Assembly (NCBI GenBank): GCA_903970555.1
Contig: CAJCJD010000244.1
Coordinates: 26,225 to 90,224 of the forward strand
Direction of reading: 5' to 3'
From: Vulcanimicrobiota bacterium
GTDB lineage: Bacteria > Pseudomonadota > Gammaproteobacteria > Xanthomonadales > Rhodanobacteraceae
DNA length: 64,000 bases
Shown: positions 25,811 to 35,377 of the stretch, piece after piece
How the letters are laid out: every line of letters starts with the position of its first letter
Position numbering within the stretch: position 1 is the first letter of the stretch
Translations under genes and position numbers: made by a program
The notes under the pieces: model-generated
What the model was told of the DNA's origin: nothing
Database searches by the model: none
Seen by the model: only the letters and a program-made list of their open reading frames with translations

Positions 25811-25928
25811 ACTGTTTGTTTGCTCGCCACTTCAATCGCAAGGTCCGGTGACAGCAGACGACGGTATCGGGGCAGTAGCTTCAGCCCGGATGCAGCGGCG
25901 CACCGTCGCAGCAGCCGGGCTTTTTCTT
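25811..25928 (+). ncRNA. Candidate small RNA or attenuator leader upstream of the two-component operon
   Basis: The region lies between rimK and the response regulator and ends in a strong intrinsic terminator: AGCCCGG (25883-25889) pairs with CCGGGCT (25915-25921) and the run of T's continues as TTTTCTTT. A competing fold exists. CGACGGT (25859-25865) can pair with ACCGTCG (25902-25908), and CGGG near 25868 with CCCG of the terminator's left arm, which would prevent the terminator. This suggests either an independent ~115-nt RNA or a conditional leader of the regulator gene 118 nt downstream. It does not match tRNA, 6S, SRP or any riboswitch consensus that I can recall. Confidence 0.45.
25883..25928 (+). 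terminator. Intrinsic terminator between rimK and the response-regulator gene
   Basis: A 7-bp GC-rich stem, AGCCCGG / CCGGGCT, encloses a 25-base apical region that can itself pair (GCG / CGC), and is followed by TTTTCTTT. It lies well beyond the hairpin at the rimK stop. Confidence 0.65.
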
Positions 25929-25968
25929 TGCCCGTTTAAAAGCTGCCACTTCCCCCGTTCAGTATTCC

Positions 25969-25999
25969 GCTTAACATTTGCATGCTTCCCTCGTTAAGC
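25969..25999. promoter_or_regulatory. GCTTAAC/GTTAAGC inverted repeat before the response regulator
   Basis: GCTTAAC (25969-25975) and GTTAAGC (25993-25999) flank 17 bases and end 46 nt before the regulator start. OmpR/PhoP-type regulators commonly bind TTAA-containing repeats and often control their own operon, so this is a candidate autoregulatory site. Confidence 0.35.
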
Positions 26000-26045
26000 T
26001 TGGGCCTCCGCCGGCCTTGCGCCGGCATGCGTAGCGGAGAAACGC

Positions 26046-26715
<670 letters not shown>

Positions 26716-26732
<17 letters not shown>

Positions 26733-28014
26733 GTTGCGGTTTCGCCTTATCGTTTCCTTCGCGCTGTTCGGATTTGGACTTAGCGCGTTGTTTGCTGTGG
26801 CATCGTTGTATGTGCGGGCGAAGGTCGAGAACCAGCTGGTCAACGCCAGCTTGCAAGGCGATGTAGATCAGGCTGTCGAGAAAACGCATGAGAACCCCGG
26901 CGAGCAGAGGGGCTCTCAGCTCATCGACGCATGGATGTGGAGCGACCGAACCATCTACAAAGCGCCGCTTGCGTGGCAGAACCTCGCAACCGGCGTCTAT
27001 GACATGCAGGATGTGGATAAGGATGGCCGCCCACGGCATTACAAACTTGCCGTTTCACGCAAATATGGCTTGATAGGCTTCATCAGCTACGACATCAGTC
27101 GCGAGGATCTGGGCAAACGCCAGCTCATCACGTCGCTTGTCGCATCCGTCATTTTGTTTAGCTTGCTATCGCTGGCCATCGGCTTGTGGTTGTCGCGTAA
27201 AGTGCTCAAGCCGGTTAGCGAACTTGCAACGCGACTGCGCGATTTCAGAAAGTCAGGACGCGTAGAAGCGCTTGCCCCGCATTTTGCCGATGATGAAGTC
27301 GGCGAGTTGGCACAGGCGCTTGATGAATATTCCACGCGACTGACGGCCATGGTCGAACGCGACCGCGAATTCAACTCGGACGTCAGCCACGAGTTGCGCA
27401 CGCCGTTGGCCGTGATTTCCAGCACCACCGAACTGCTACAAGGTTCGCCCGATCTCACCGACAAGCTGCGCGAACGACTGAAGCGCATCGAACGCGCATC
27501 GCGTCAGGCCACCGAACTGATCGAAGCATTGCTATTGCTGTCACGCGCTGAACGTCGCGGCCCGACACGCGGTGAAACAACGGAAGTGGCGAAGGTTGCT
27601 GCCGACGTCATCGAAAGTCAGCGGCCGCAAGTGCGTGACAAGCCGGTTGAGATCGAGCTGATCCAGAACGATATTGTCAGCGTCAATGCGCCAGCATCGG
27701 TGTTGTCGGTGGCGCTCACCAACATCATCGGCAATGCGATCAAGTACACCCTGGAAGGTCGCGTCACGGTAAAAGTGGAGAAGGGGCGCATCGAAGTGAT
27801 CGATACCGGCCCCGGCATCAAGCCTGAAGATGCGGAGCGCCTGTTCCAGCGCGGCGTGCGCGGCGAAGGCGCGGGCGGCAGCGGCGCCGGTTTAGGCCTT
27901 GCCATCGTACGGCGTCTTTGCGAACTCTACGGCTGGGATGTTTCGATCAGGCCTCGCACCGACGGCAATGGCGCGATTGCCTCTATTGTTTTCGATCGCA
28001 GCGCCGCCGCATAA
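26716..28014 (+). CDS. Sensor histidine kinase, partner of the upstream regulator
   Basis: A 432-residue inner-membrane kinase. TM1 (about residues 10-32) and TM2 (about 138-160) bracket a ~100-residue periplasmic sensor region. This is followed by a HAMP-like linker, the HisKA box EFNSDVSHELRTPLAVI with His225, and the ATPase domain with N-box NIIGNAIKYT, G1 DTGPGI and G2 GAGLGLAIVRRL. The periplasmic domain (WMWSDRTIYKAPLAWQNL ... VYDMQDVDKDG) resembles those of xanthomonad PhoQ/ColS-like sensors only loosely, so no signal is assigned. The ATG at 26716 lies inside the end of the regulator gene. The gene converges with sdaA. Confidence 0.93.
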
Positions 28015-28056
28015 GCGATCTCGTTTCGCTCCTCTCCTTGCAAGCAAGGGATGGAG

Positions 28057-29439
28057 CTAGCACTCGATCACGTTGACGGCGAGACCACCGCGCGAGGTTT
28101 CTTTGTACTTGTCCTTCATGTCGCGGCCGGTGTCGCGCATGGTCTTGATCACTTTGTCGAGCGAGACGCGATGCTTGCCATCGCTCTTCAACGCCATGCG
28201 ACTGGCGTTGATCGCTTTGACCGAACCCATGGCATTGCGTTCGATGCAGGGAATCTGCACCAGGCCGCCGATGGGATCGCAGGTGAGGCCGAGGTTGTGT
28301 TCCATGCCGATCTCGGCGGCGTTTTCGATCTGCAACACGCTGCCGCCAAGCGCAGCGGTCAAGCCGCCGGCAGCCATGGAGCAAGCGACGCCGACTTCGC
28401 CTTGGCAGCCCACTTCGGCGCCGGAGATCGAGGCGTTTTCTTTGTAGAGAATACCGATCGCTGCCGCGGTGAGCATGAAATCGATCACGCCGTTTTCGTC
28501 GGATTTCGGGCAGAATCGATGGTAGTAATGCAGCACGGCGGGGACGATGCCGGCCGCGCCATTGGTCGGCGCGGTGACCACGCGACCACCCGCGGCGTTT
28601 TCTTCGTTGACCGCGAGCGCGTAGAGATTCACCCAGTCGAGAATGGTGAGAGGATCCTTGAGTGCGGCCTCGGGCTGGTTGCGCAGTTCGGCAGCCATTG
28701 TCGGTGCGCGTCGCGCAACCTTCAGGCCCCCAGGAAGGATGCCCGGCGAGCGCAGTCCGCGTTCCACGCAACCTTGCATCGCTTTCCAGATGGTGAGCAG
28801 CCCCGCGCGGATGTCCGCTTCGCTGCGCCACACTTTTTCGTTTTCCATCATCAGCTGCGCGATGGTCAGTCCATGCTGTTCGCATAGCGCAAGCAATTGG
28901 TCGCCGCTGGCGAAGGGATAAGGTTGTTCGGTGGTGTCGGCCACGATGCGGTCTTCGGCCGCTTCATCGTGATTGACTACGAAACCGCCGCCGACGGAGT
29001 AGTAGTCGCGCGTGGCCAATTCGTTACCGTCGGCGTCGTAGGCGGAGAAGCGCATACCGTTGGTATGGAACGGCAGCTTCTGGCGCTTGTTGAACACCAG
29101 GTCGCGCTTTTCCTCGAAATCGATCTCGTGCTTGCCGAGAACGCGGATGCGGTGCGTCGTGCGTACGCGCTTGAGGATCTCCGGAATATGGTCCGGGTCT
29201 ACTTTGTCGGGGTGCTCCCCTTCAAAGCCAAGCAGTACGGCCTTGTCCGTGCCGTGTCCGCGGCCTGTCATCGCCAGCGAACCGTATAGTTCGGCGCGCA
29301 CGCGCACGACACGGTCGAGCACGCCCTTTTCCTCCAGCCAACGCTCGGCAAAGCGCGCTGCGGCGCGCATGGGGCCGACGGTGTGGGAAGAGGACGGGCC
29401 AATGCCGATCTTGAAAATGTCGAAAGCGCTGACAGCCAT
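28057..29439 (-). CDS. sdaA: L-serine ammonia-lyase (L-serine dehydratase)
   Basis: An iron-sulfur enzyme converting L-serine to pyruvate and ammonia. The 460-residue single-chain form contains the beta domain at the N-terminus ([23 protein letters not shown]) and the alpha domain after about residue 190 ([61 protein letters not shown]). The Cys residues in these motifs are the usual cluster and C-terminal-plug ligands. The last residues are ...NVIEC, the C-terminal Cys tail that inserts into the active site. The ATG at 29439 gives the standard start MAVSAFDIF. It is monocistronic and divergent from the next gene. Confidence 0.96.
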   Translation of the reverse strand: MAVSAFDIFKIGIGPSSSHTVGPMRAAARFAERWLEEKGVLDRVVRVRAELYGSLAMTGRGHGTDKAVLLGFEGEHPDKVDPDHIPEILKRVRTTHRIRVLGKHEIDFEEKRDLVFNKRQKLPFHTNGMRFSAYDADGNELATRDYYSVGGGFVVNHDEAAEDRIVADTTEQPYPFASGDQLLALCEQHGLTIAQLMMENEKVWRSEADIRAGLLTIWKAMQGCVERGLRSPGILPGGLKVARRAPTMAAELRNQPEAALKDPLTILDWVNLYALAVNEENAAGGRVVTAPTNGAAGIVPAVLHYYHRFCPKSDENGVIDFMLTAAAIGILYKENASISGAEVGCQGEVGVACSMAAGGLTAALGGSVLQIENAAEIGMEHNLGLTCDPIGGLVQIPCIERNAMGSVKAINASRMALKSDGKHRVSLDKVIKTMRDTGRDMKDKYKETSRGGLAVNVIEC

Positions 29440-29515
29440 AGGTGTACTGCGATGACGGAGATGAACTGGCTATTCTACGCGTGCATTCAACTTACGGCAG
29501 TCAATTCGCATACGT

Positions 29516-29746
29516 ATGGCCGAATTCGTGCTCTACCAACGGGACTATTGCCACCTCTGTGACCAGGCGCTCGCCGTGCTGGCGCAAGCTCGCGCGCCGG
29601 ATTTCGACAGCGTATGGGTCGACGATAGTCAGGAACTTGCGGATCGCTATGGCACGCGTGTGCCGGTGCTTCGCGATGTGCGCGATGGGCGCGAACTGGA
29701 CTGGCCCTTCGATGAAACGGCGGTGCGCGATTTCTTTAGGCGCTGA
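29516..29746 (+). CDS. Glutaredoxin-like thioredoxin-fold protein (DUF836 family)
   Basis: A 76-residue protein with one thioredoxin-like fold. MAEFVLYQRDYCHLCDQAL holds a C-H-L-C redox motif at residues 12-15, and RYGTRVPVLR contains the cis-proline loop expected of the fold. The short form matches the DUF836/YruB-like group of glutaredoxin-related proteins. The substrate is unknown. It is divergent from sdaA, 76 nt apart. Confidence 0.87.
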   Translation: MAEFVLYQRDYCHLCDQALAVLAQARAPDFDSVWVDDSQELADRYGTRVPVLRDVRDGRELDWPFDETAVRDFFRR

Positions 29747-29747
29747 G

Positions 29748-29770
29748 CGGGCGCGCCTTGCGCGCGCCCG
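29748..29770. terminator. Bidirectional hairpin between the glutaredoxin-like and YceI genes
   Basis: CGGGCGCGC (29748-29756) and GCGCGCCCG (29762-29770) form a perfect 9-bp stem with the pentaloop CTTGC. It sits directly between two convergent genes, 2 nt after one stop and 14 nt before the other. Confidence 0.65.
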
Positions 29771-29784
29771 GCAACGGCCAAGGC

Positions 29785-30348
29785 TTACTTCGCGCTGAGT
29801 ACCAAGTGCGCAGTGACTTTCACATCGGCACCGATCACCGACGTGTCGGCATACTGGCCACCGCCGACGCCGAAATCCAAACGCTTCACGGTGCCGGTCA
29901 CGTCCAGCGTCGCGCCGCTGCCCTGTGGCTTGAAGGTGACGTTGAGGCTCACCGGCTTGGTTACGCCATGCAGGGTCAAGGTGCCGTCAGCGATCACCTG
30001 GGCGCCTTGTTGGCGGAATGCCGTGGTAACGAAATGCGCTTGCGGGAATTTCGCCACGTTGAAGAAATCCGGTCCCGGCAAGGCGCCATCGCGGTCGCTG
30101 TCGCCCGTCTTGGCACTGGAAAGATCGACGGTGACATCGAACTTCGATGCGGCCAGCTTGGCTTGGTCGTAACTGATTGCGGCCGTCCATTTGTCGAAAT
30201 GCCCGTCGAAGCCGCTGCCCTGGAAGCTGCTGCTGAAGCCGAGCGTGCTGCCGGACGGTTGCACGGTGTAGTCGGCGGCGCCAGCAACACAGGGCAGCGC
30301 TAGCGCAAGCAGCAACACGAGCGGACGATGCGTGATACGAAAAGTCAT
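29785..30348 (-). CDS. YceI-family periplasmic protein 1
   Basis: YceI proteins are exported lipocalin-like barrels that bind a long polyisoprenoid ligand such as ubiquinone-8. The 187-residue precursor has a signal peptide (LVLLLALALPCVAGAA). The mature protein starts DYTVQPSGSTLGFSSSFQGSGFDGHF, with DVTVDLSSAKTGDSDRDGALPGPDFFNVAKFPQAHFVTTAF and the final ADVKVTAHLVLSAK. PGPDFFNVAKFPQAHF is the family signature. It is last in the operon YceI-2 / cytochrome b561 / YceI-1, overlapping the cytochrome gene by 4 nt. Confidence 0.93.
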   Translation of the reverse strand: MTFRITHRPLVLLLALALPCVAGAADYTVQPSGSTLGFSSSFQGSGFDGHFDKWTAAISYDQAKLAASKFDVTVDLSSAKTGDSDRDGALPGPDFFNVAKFPQAHFVTTAFRQQGAQVIADGTLTLHGVTKPVSLNVTFKPQGSGATLDVTGTVKRLDFGVGGGQYADTSVIGADVKVTAHLVLSAK

Positions 30349-30926
30349 GGGAGCTCTCCTGAGGGGGATTTGCTTTGACGCACGCGACCGAATGGCAGCA
30401 TGCGACGCAATACGTTGTCCTGATCGAACACATGGTGTTTTAGCGCCGCACCAACGTGTCCCACCAGCACCAACAGCAAAAAGTAAAACAGGTACTCGTG
30501 AATGGCGTGCGCAGTCTGCGACAGCTCATCGTTCTTGGCAGTCAGCGCCGGCAGGTTGAACAATTTGAACCACTGCAACGGATAGCCGTGCAAGGAGTTG
30601 TACCACCATCCGCTCAGCGGTAGCGCGAGGACGAAGGCATACAGGAGTACATGCGTGGTATGCGCTGCGATGCGCTGCCACAGCGGGCCAGGTTCGTCCG
30701 GCGGCGCGCGATCGAACAGGCGCCACGCCACACGCAGCACGAATAGCGCCAGTATCGTCAGGCCGATCGACTTGTGCAGGGCGTAGACACTGATCTTGCT
30801 CATTGATGGCGACATGTCCGTCATCAGCAAGCCCCACACGCCGTTGCCGAGAATTCCCAAGGCGACGATCCAATGGAAAAACTTGACCATCGATCCCCAT
30901 TGGCGGTCGTTGCTACGCAAGCTCAT
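30345..30926 (-). CDS. Cytochrome b561 (diheme membrane cytochrome)
   Basis: A 193-residue inner-membrane protein with four TM helices and the His ligands of the CybB family: one in VKFFHWIVALGI, one in VYALHKSIGLTIL, two in the C-terminal helices (AHAIHEYLFYF, VGHVGAALKHHVF). Such proteins oxidise quinol or transfer electrons across the membrane. It overlaps both flanking YceI genes by 4 nt, so the three are one tightly coupled operon. The combination of quinone-binding YceI and a quinol cytochrome suggests handling of superoxide or quinone electrons in the periplasm. Confidence 0.93.
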   Translation of the reverse strand: MSLRSNDRQWGSMVKFFHWIVALGILGNGVWGLLMTDMSPSMSKISVYALHKSIGLTILALFVLRVAWRLFDRAPPDEPGPLWQRIAAHTTHVLLYAFVLALPLSGWWYNSLHGYPLQWFKLFNLPALTAKNDELSQTAHAIHEYLFYFLLLVLVGHVGAALKHHVFDQDNVLRRMLPFGRVRQSKSPSGELP

Positions 30927-31540
30927 GGATTTTCCTTGGTGGTCGATGTCTGACTATCGCGGATGCCTTCCAGTTCCAGCCAGATGGCTACGTCATGGCC
31001 GATGGCATTGGGAAAAGCGGTGATGCCAAATGCCGTGCGATCGAGCGTAGCTGTGCCGGAGAAACCCGCAATGGTGTGCAAGCCGTAGATGGTCTTGCCG
31101 ACACGATTGACTCGAAAAGGAATATCCATCGGCAAACTTTTGCCGTGCAAATCGAGCGTGCCATGCACGACGCCGTGCGTAGCATCTTTGCGTTCCACGG
31201 ATGTACTGGCGAAGTGCGCCGTCGGATAGGCCTTGCAATCGAGCAGCGACGATTTGCACACCGCGTTGTTCCAGGCCGTATCGCCCATGTCCAGGCTGGT
31301 CACGTCGATGTCCAGCTCGGTGCTTGAGTGGGACCAATCATCCGGATCGAAGCGTAACCATCCGTGGGCAATATGCAGTCGTCCGAGGGGCCGGGAGAAG
31401 CCGTCGTGATCGATGCTGAAGACGATCTGGCTGTGCACTGGGTCGTATTGGTAGAGATCGGGCGCCGCCCATGCGGCCAGCGGCGCCAGCAGTAAGCCAA
31501 TACTTAACGTCAGGAGTGAGTAAGCCACGCGTCGATTCAT
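30923..31540 (-). CDS. YceI-family periplasmic protein 2
   Basis: A 205-residue YceI protein, first in the three-gene operon. The signal peptide ends LAAWA-AP and the mature part begins DLYQYDPVHSQIVFSIDHDGFSR. The central AWNNAVCKSSLLDCKAYPTAHFAST holds two Cys residues not found in YceI-1 that may form a disulfide. The C-terminal half has HGTLDLHGKSLPMDIPFRVNR. It differs strongly from YceI-1, so this is not a recent duplication. It is divergent from the hybrid kinase at 31736. Confidence 0.92.
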   Translation of the reverse strand: MNRRVAYSLLTLSIGLLLAPLAAWAAPDLYQYDPVHSQIVFSIDHDGFSRPLGRLHIAHGWLRFDPDDWSHSSTELDIDVTSLDMGDTAWNNAVCKSSLLDCKAYPTAHFASTSVERKDATHGVVHGTLDLHGKSLPMDIPFRVNRVGKTIYGLHTIAGFSGTATLDRTAFGITAFPNAIGHDVAIWLELEGIRDSQTSTTKENP

Positions 31541-31735
31541 GCCGGGAGTCTGGCCGAAACCACGCAGGGCTTCCAGATCGGCAACGGGAACGGATTGTTG
31601 CCGCCACGGCTACATCGGGCCAACCACGTGAGCCGACCGAAAGGACATGCGGTTAACTCTCGGATTTGGCATGATCTACGGGGTGCGGGGCGAACGAAGG
31701 GAGCGCCCGGCCTGACGTGCCTTAGGGGGCCACTA

Positions 31736-34700
31736 GTGTCGGTTTTCTTGATGGGGCTGGCCTTCCTGATGGGAGCACCTGGACCGGGTGTGCCGTCATC
31801 GACGGCGCCTGCTGCTTCTGCATCCATTCCGGCCGTGGCGATCCACGCCCCGGATGCCGCCCCATTGCCTACACCGCAGTTTCGTCGCTACGGCACGGAC
31901 GATGGGCTGCCCAGCAGCACCGTCTACGCGGTGGCGCAGGACCATGATGGCGCGATGTGGTTTGGCACCAAGGGCGGTATTGCCCGTTTCGACGGCGTGC
32001 ACTTCCAGGTTTTTCGGCACATCGAGAACGATCCCGATTCGCTCTACAACAACGAAATTTCCTCGTTGATCGTCGATCGGCAAGGCAACATCTGGGCCGG
32101 CGGCCTGGATGCCGGCCTCAATCGTTACGACACCACCACCGGTAAATTCACCCACTGGAGCCACGATCCGGTCGACCCGCACAGCCTGACCAGCGATCGG
32201 GTCTGGGTGATCGCCCAGACGCCCGATGGCGTTGTCTGGGTGGGCACCGGCGATGGCCTCGATCGCATGCTGCCTGATGGCCACGGATTCGAGCATGTGA
32301 CCAACCCGCTGCTCGGCTTGAATCCCCCCGATTTCGGCATCGTGGGTGCGTTGTACGTCGACCCGCAGGGGCGTTTGTGGGTGGGTTCTGATCGAGGTGT
32401 GTTCCGTCGCAATGCGGACGGAAATTTCTCGCTGATCAAGCCTGCTGATTCGACGCTTTCGATGGACGCGTGGCGCATCGATGGCAATGGCAATGAAGTG
32501 CGTATTGCCACCGAGCGCGGATTGCTCATCGTGGGGGCGGACGATGTGGCGCGTCCTTTTGGCGCCCCGGTCATTCCCGGCGACACCAATGTGATGACCA
32601 GCACGCGCGATCCGGCCGGGCACTTATGGGTCGGTACGCAGCGGGGCATGTATCTGCAAGCGCGTCACGATGGGCCTGTTACCGAGGTGATCGACCAGCC
32701 GCTGCTCTATGGCGATCTGCCTGGCAGCTGGGTCTGGCAGACCCAGGTCGACCGCGAAGGCGGCCTTTGGGTAACGTTGCTGGACGGTGGCGTGGGCTAT
32801 CTTGCGCCGGGTTGGAACAGATTCAGCCGCTTTACGCACATTCCCGATGATCCAAACAGCTTGCGCGATTCGGTGGCAACAACGATGGGGCGCGGGCGTG
32901 ATGGCCGGCATGTCTGGGTCGGTGAGCGTGAAGGGCGCATCGATCGTCTCGATCCGATCACCGGCAGCGTCGAACATATTCTCAGCGGTCTACATGGCGA
33001 CGTTGTCGGCATGACCGAAGACAACCATCAGCGCCTTTGGGTGGCGTTGCAAGGTGCGCTTTACCGCTACGACTACGCGCACGACCGGCTTGATCAGGTC
33101 GATCCGCAAGGTACGAAGCTCAAGCGCCCGCGTGAGGTGGAGCTTGGGCCCGACGGCATGATGTACGCCCGTACATTCGGGCAAGGCATATTGCGCATCG
33201 ATCCGGATACGTTGGCCGTGTCCGACGTGGCGATGGACCAGCCGAACGAAAAGGTACTGCTGGGCAGTCAGATGATGCTCTACAAAGGCAGCTTCTGGTA
33301 CGCCAGCGACGGTGGTCTGATGCGCTTGGATCAGGCGCACAGTCGATTCGTGATGGTGCCGGGCGGCCCAACCGGCGATCCCATCGATGCGTTCGATTTC
33401 GATCGCACTGGCATGTGGGTGGCCACGGAGAATGGCCTGTTTCACTATCACGCACAGGGGCAGGGTATCGTTCTGGATCGGACGGTAGATGCCGCGCTTG
33501 GTTGGCCGTCGCTGAAGGCGGTGGATATCGATGTCGATTGCCTGGGCCGAGTGTGGATTTTCGCGCATGACGGTTTGTGGCGTTTCAATCCGGCTAAGGG
33601 CACGTTTCACGAGATCGGCCTGCAAAACGGCCTGACCAATAGCGAATTCCAAAGCGGTTACGCGCTGTTGCCCAGCGGCTACCTGTATGCCGCGACGTTT
33701 GGTGGTGTAGCCGGTTTCAATCCTGACAACGTTGATGCTCCACCGGTTTCCCCGCTGTTGTCGATCACACAGATCACAGTGCGACACAAAGGCACGGAAC
33801 AGAATTTGCCGCTTGGCCCGGCGCCGGTGAAGGTTGGTTGGCACGACAGTCAGCTGCAAATCCACGCGCGTGTCTTCTCCTACATCAATCCGTGGGCCAA
33901 TCAATATCGATTCCGTCTACATGGCTTCGACACCGATTGGGTCGATCGCGATAACCACGGCGAACGGGAATTCACGGGCCTGGGCAGCGGCGATTACACG
34001 CTGGACATCATGGCGCGTGGTGCCGATGGCGGCTGGGTGACGCTGGCTGCACCGCTGCGTATCCAGGTGCAATCGCCGCCATGGTTGCGCTGGTGGGCAT
34101 GGTTGCTTTACGCATGCGTGGCTATCGCAATGGCGTTGCTGATGATGTTGGCGTGGCGTCGTCGTTTGGCGCATCGCCATCGCATACAACTGGCCGAGCA
34201 GCGCCACCAGATCGCCGAACAGGCAAGCGCGGCCAAGAGTCAGTTTCTCGCCACACTCAGTCACGAGATCCGCACGCCCATGACCGGCGTGATCGGCATG
34301 GCCGAGCTGCTACTGAGCACACCGCTGAGCGACGCGCAGCGCGAATACACCGAAGCCATGCAACGCGCCAGCAATGTACTGCTCAAATTGTTGAACGATG
34401 CGTTGGACCTTGCACGTATCGAAGCGGGAAAGCTGGTGCTGGAGTCGGCACCGTTCGAAGTGCGAAGCCTTGTGCAGGATGTGGAGCGCCTACAAAAGAA
34501 TACGGCGCAGGCGAAGGGTTTGTCGCTCGTGGTGCAAATTGATGCGGACGTGCCGGTCTCGTTGATCGGTGATGCCATGCGCATCCGGCAAGTGCTGTTC
34601 AACCTGGTCAATAACGCGGTCAAATTTACCGAGCGTGGCCGCATCGGCATTGATGTCTGCTGGCTGGATGGCTACCTGTGGCTGGACGTCAGTGATACGG

Positions 34701-35353
34701 GGCCTGGCATTTCTGAAAACAGCCGAGTGCGACTGTTTCGCCGATTCGAACAAGACGAAGGGCCGCAACGCAGCATCGGTAGTGGTCTGGGCCTGGCCAT
34801 CTGCAATGAGTTGGTGAGCTTGATGGGCGGCAGCCTTACCCTGGAATCGATGCTTGGGGAAGGCAGCACGTTCCACGTGCGTCTACCACTTCAGATTTCG
34901 CAAGAGGCAGCGTCCGCAGCCCCGGAAACATCGGGGCCACTGGAAGGACGCGCGCTCGATGTTCTGCTGGTGGAGGGCGATGCCACGGCAACCAATGCCA
35001 TTCGCGGCATGCTGGAACATCAAGGGCATCGCGTGCGTTGCGCAACGCATGGGCTGAATGCGCTCGCGGAATTGTCGCAGGATCCTTGCGATGTCATTTT
35101 GCTCGATCTGGATCTGCCCGGTATCGATGGATTCCAAGTCGCGCAATTGATACGTCAGGGTGAAGGCGCTGGCGAGCACGTGCCGATTATTGCGATGACC
35201 ACGCGCACCCGAGCCGAAGAGGTGGCGCGCGGACATCAAGTTGGCATGGATGGCTTTTTGCGCAAACCGCTCACGGGTGTGCAACTTTCGTCGGCATTGG
35301 TGGCGGCGTTGTCGGCGCGGTCGTCGCCACGACAGGAAACGAATCCGGCGTGA
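31736..35353 (+). CDS. Hybrid sensor histidine kinase with two-component propeller (HTCS-like)
   Basis: About 1205 residues. A signal peptide/TM segment (SVFLMGLAFLMGAPGPG) leads to a periplasmic region of tandem beta-propeller repeats (about residues 50-680, with recurring W-x-G-T/A/S motifs such as GAMWFGTKGGIARF, GNIWAGGLDAGLNRY, GRLWVGSDRGVFRR). A Y_Y_Y domain (YRFRLHGFDTDWVDRDNHG) and a TM helix follow near 785-805. The cytoplasmic part has HisKA (FLATLSHEIRTPMTGVIGM, His843), an HATPase with DTGPGI and GSGLGLAICNEL, and a receiver with Asp1124 (VILLDLDLPGIDGF). The GTG at 31736 follows AGGGGG by 6 nt and gives a signal peptide; a TTG at 31595 is less likely. No output domain is present, so a separate regulator must act downstream. 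Confidence 0.9.
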   Translation: MSVFLMGLAFLMGAPGPGVPSSTAPAASASIPAVAIHAPDAAPLPTPQFRRYGTDDGLPSSTVYAVAQDHDGAMWFGTKGGIARFDGVHFQVFRHIENDPDSLYNNEISSLIVDRQGNIWAGGLDAGLNRYDTTTGKFTHWSHDPVDPHSLTSDRVWVIAQTPDGVVWVGTGDGLDRMLPDGHGFEHVTNPLLGLNPPDFGIVGALYVDPQGRLWVGSDRGVFRRNADGNFSLIKPADSTLSMDAWRIDGNGNEVRIATERGLLIVGADDVARPFGAPVIPGDTNVMTSTRDPAGHLWVGTQRGMYLQARHDGPVTEVIDQPLLYGDLPGSWVWQTQVDREGGLWVTLLDGGVGYLAPGWNRFSRFTHIPDDPNSLRDSVATTMGRGRDGRHVWVGEREGRIDRLDPITGSVEHILSGLHGDVVGMTEDNHQRLWVALQGALYRYDYAHDRLDQVDPQGTKLKRPREVELGPDGMMYARTFGQGILRIDPDTLAVSDVAMDQPNEKVLLGSQMMLYKGSFWYASDGGLMRLDQAHSRFVMVPGGPTGDPIDAFDFDRTGMWVATENGLFHYHAQGQGIVLDRTVDAALGWPSLKAVDIDVDCLGRVWIFAHDGLWRFNPAKGTFHEIGLQNGLTNSEFQSGYALLPSGYLYAATFGGVAGFNPDNVDAPPVSPLLSITQITVRHKGTEQNLPLGPAPVKVGWHDSQLQIHARVFSYINPWANQYRFRLHGFDTDWVDRDNHGEREFTGLGSGDYTLDIMARGADGGWVTLAAPLRIQVQSPPWLRWWAWLLYACVAIAMALLMMLAWRRRLAHRHRIQLAEQRHQIAEQASAAKSQFLATLSHEIRTPMTGVIGMAELLLSTPLSDAQREYTEAMQRASNVLLKLLNDALDLARIEAGKLVLESAPFEVRSLVQDVERLQKNTAQAKGLSLVVQIDADVPVSLIGDAMRIRQVLFNLVNNAVKFTERGRIGIDVCWLDGYLWLDVSDTGPGISENSRVRLFRRFEQDEGPQRSIGSGLGLAICNELVSLMGGSLTLESMLGEGSTFHVRLPLQISQEAASAAPETSGPLEGRALDVLLVEGDATATNAIRGMLEHQGHRVRCATHGLNALAELSQDPCDVILLDLDLPGIDGFQVAQLIRQGEGAGEHVPIIAMTTRTRAEEVARGHQVGMDGFLRKPLTGVQLSSALVAALSARSSPRQETNPA

Positions 35354-35377
35354 AGCTTCGGTGCGAACCGAGCGCTT

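Noticed and set aside
25811..25928. Signal recognition particle (4.5S) RNA
   Set aside because: The segment contains GGTCCGG but not the conserved GGAAG tetraloop/asymmetric-loop region of SRP RNA.
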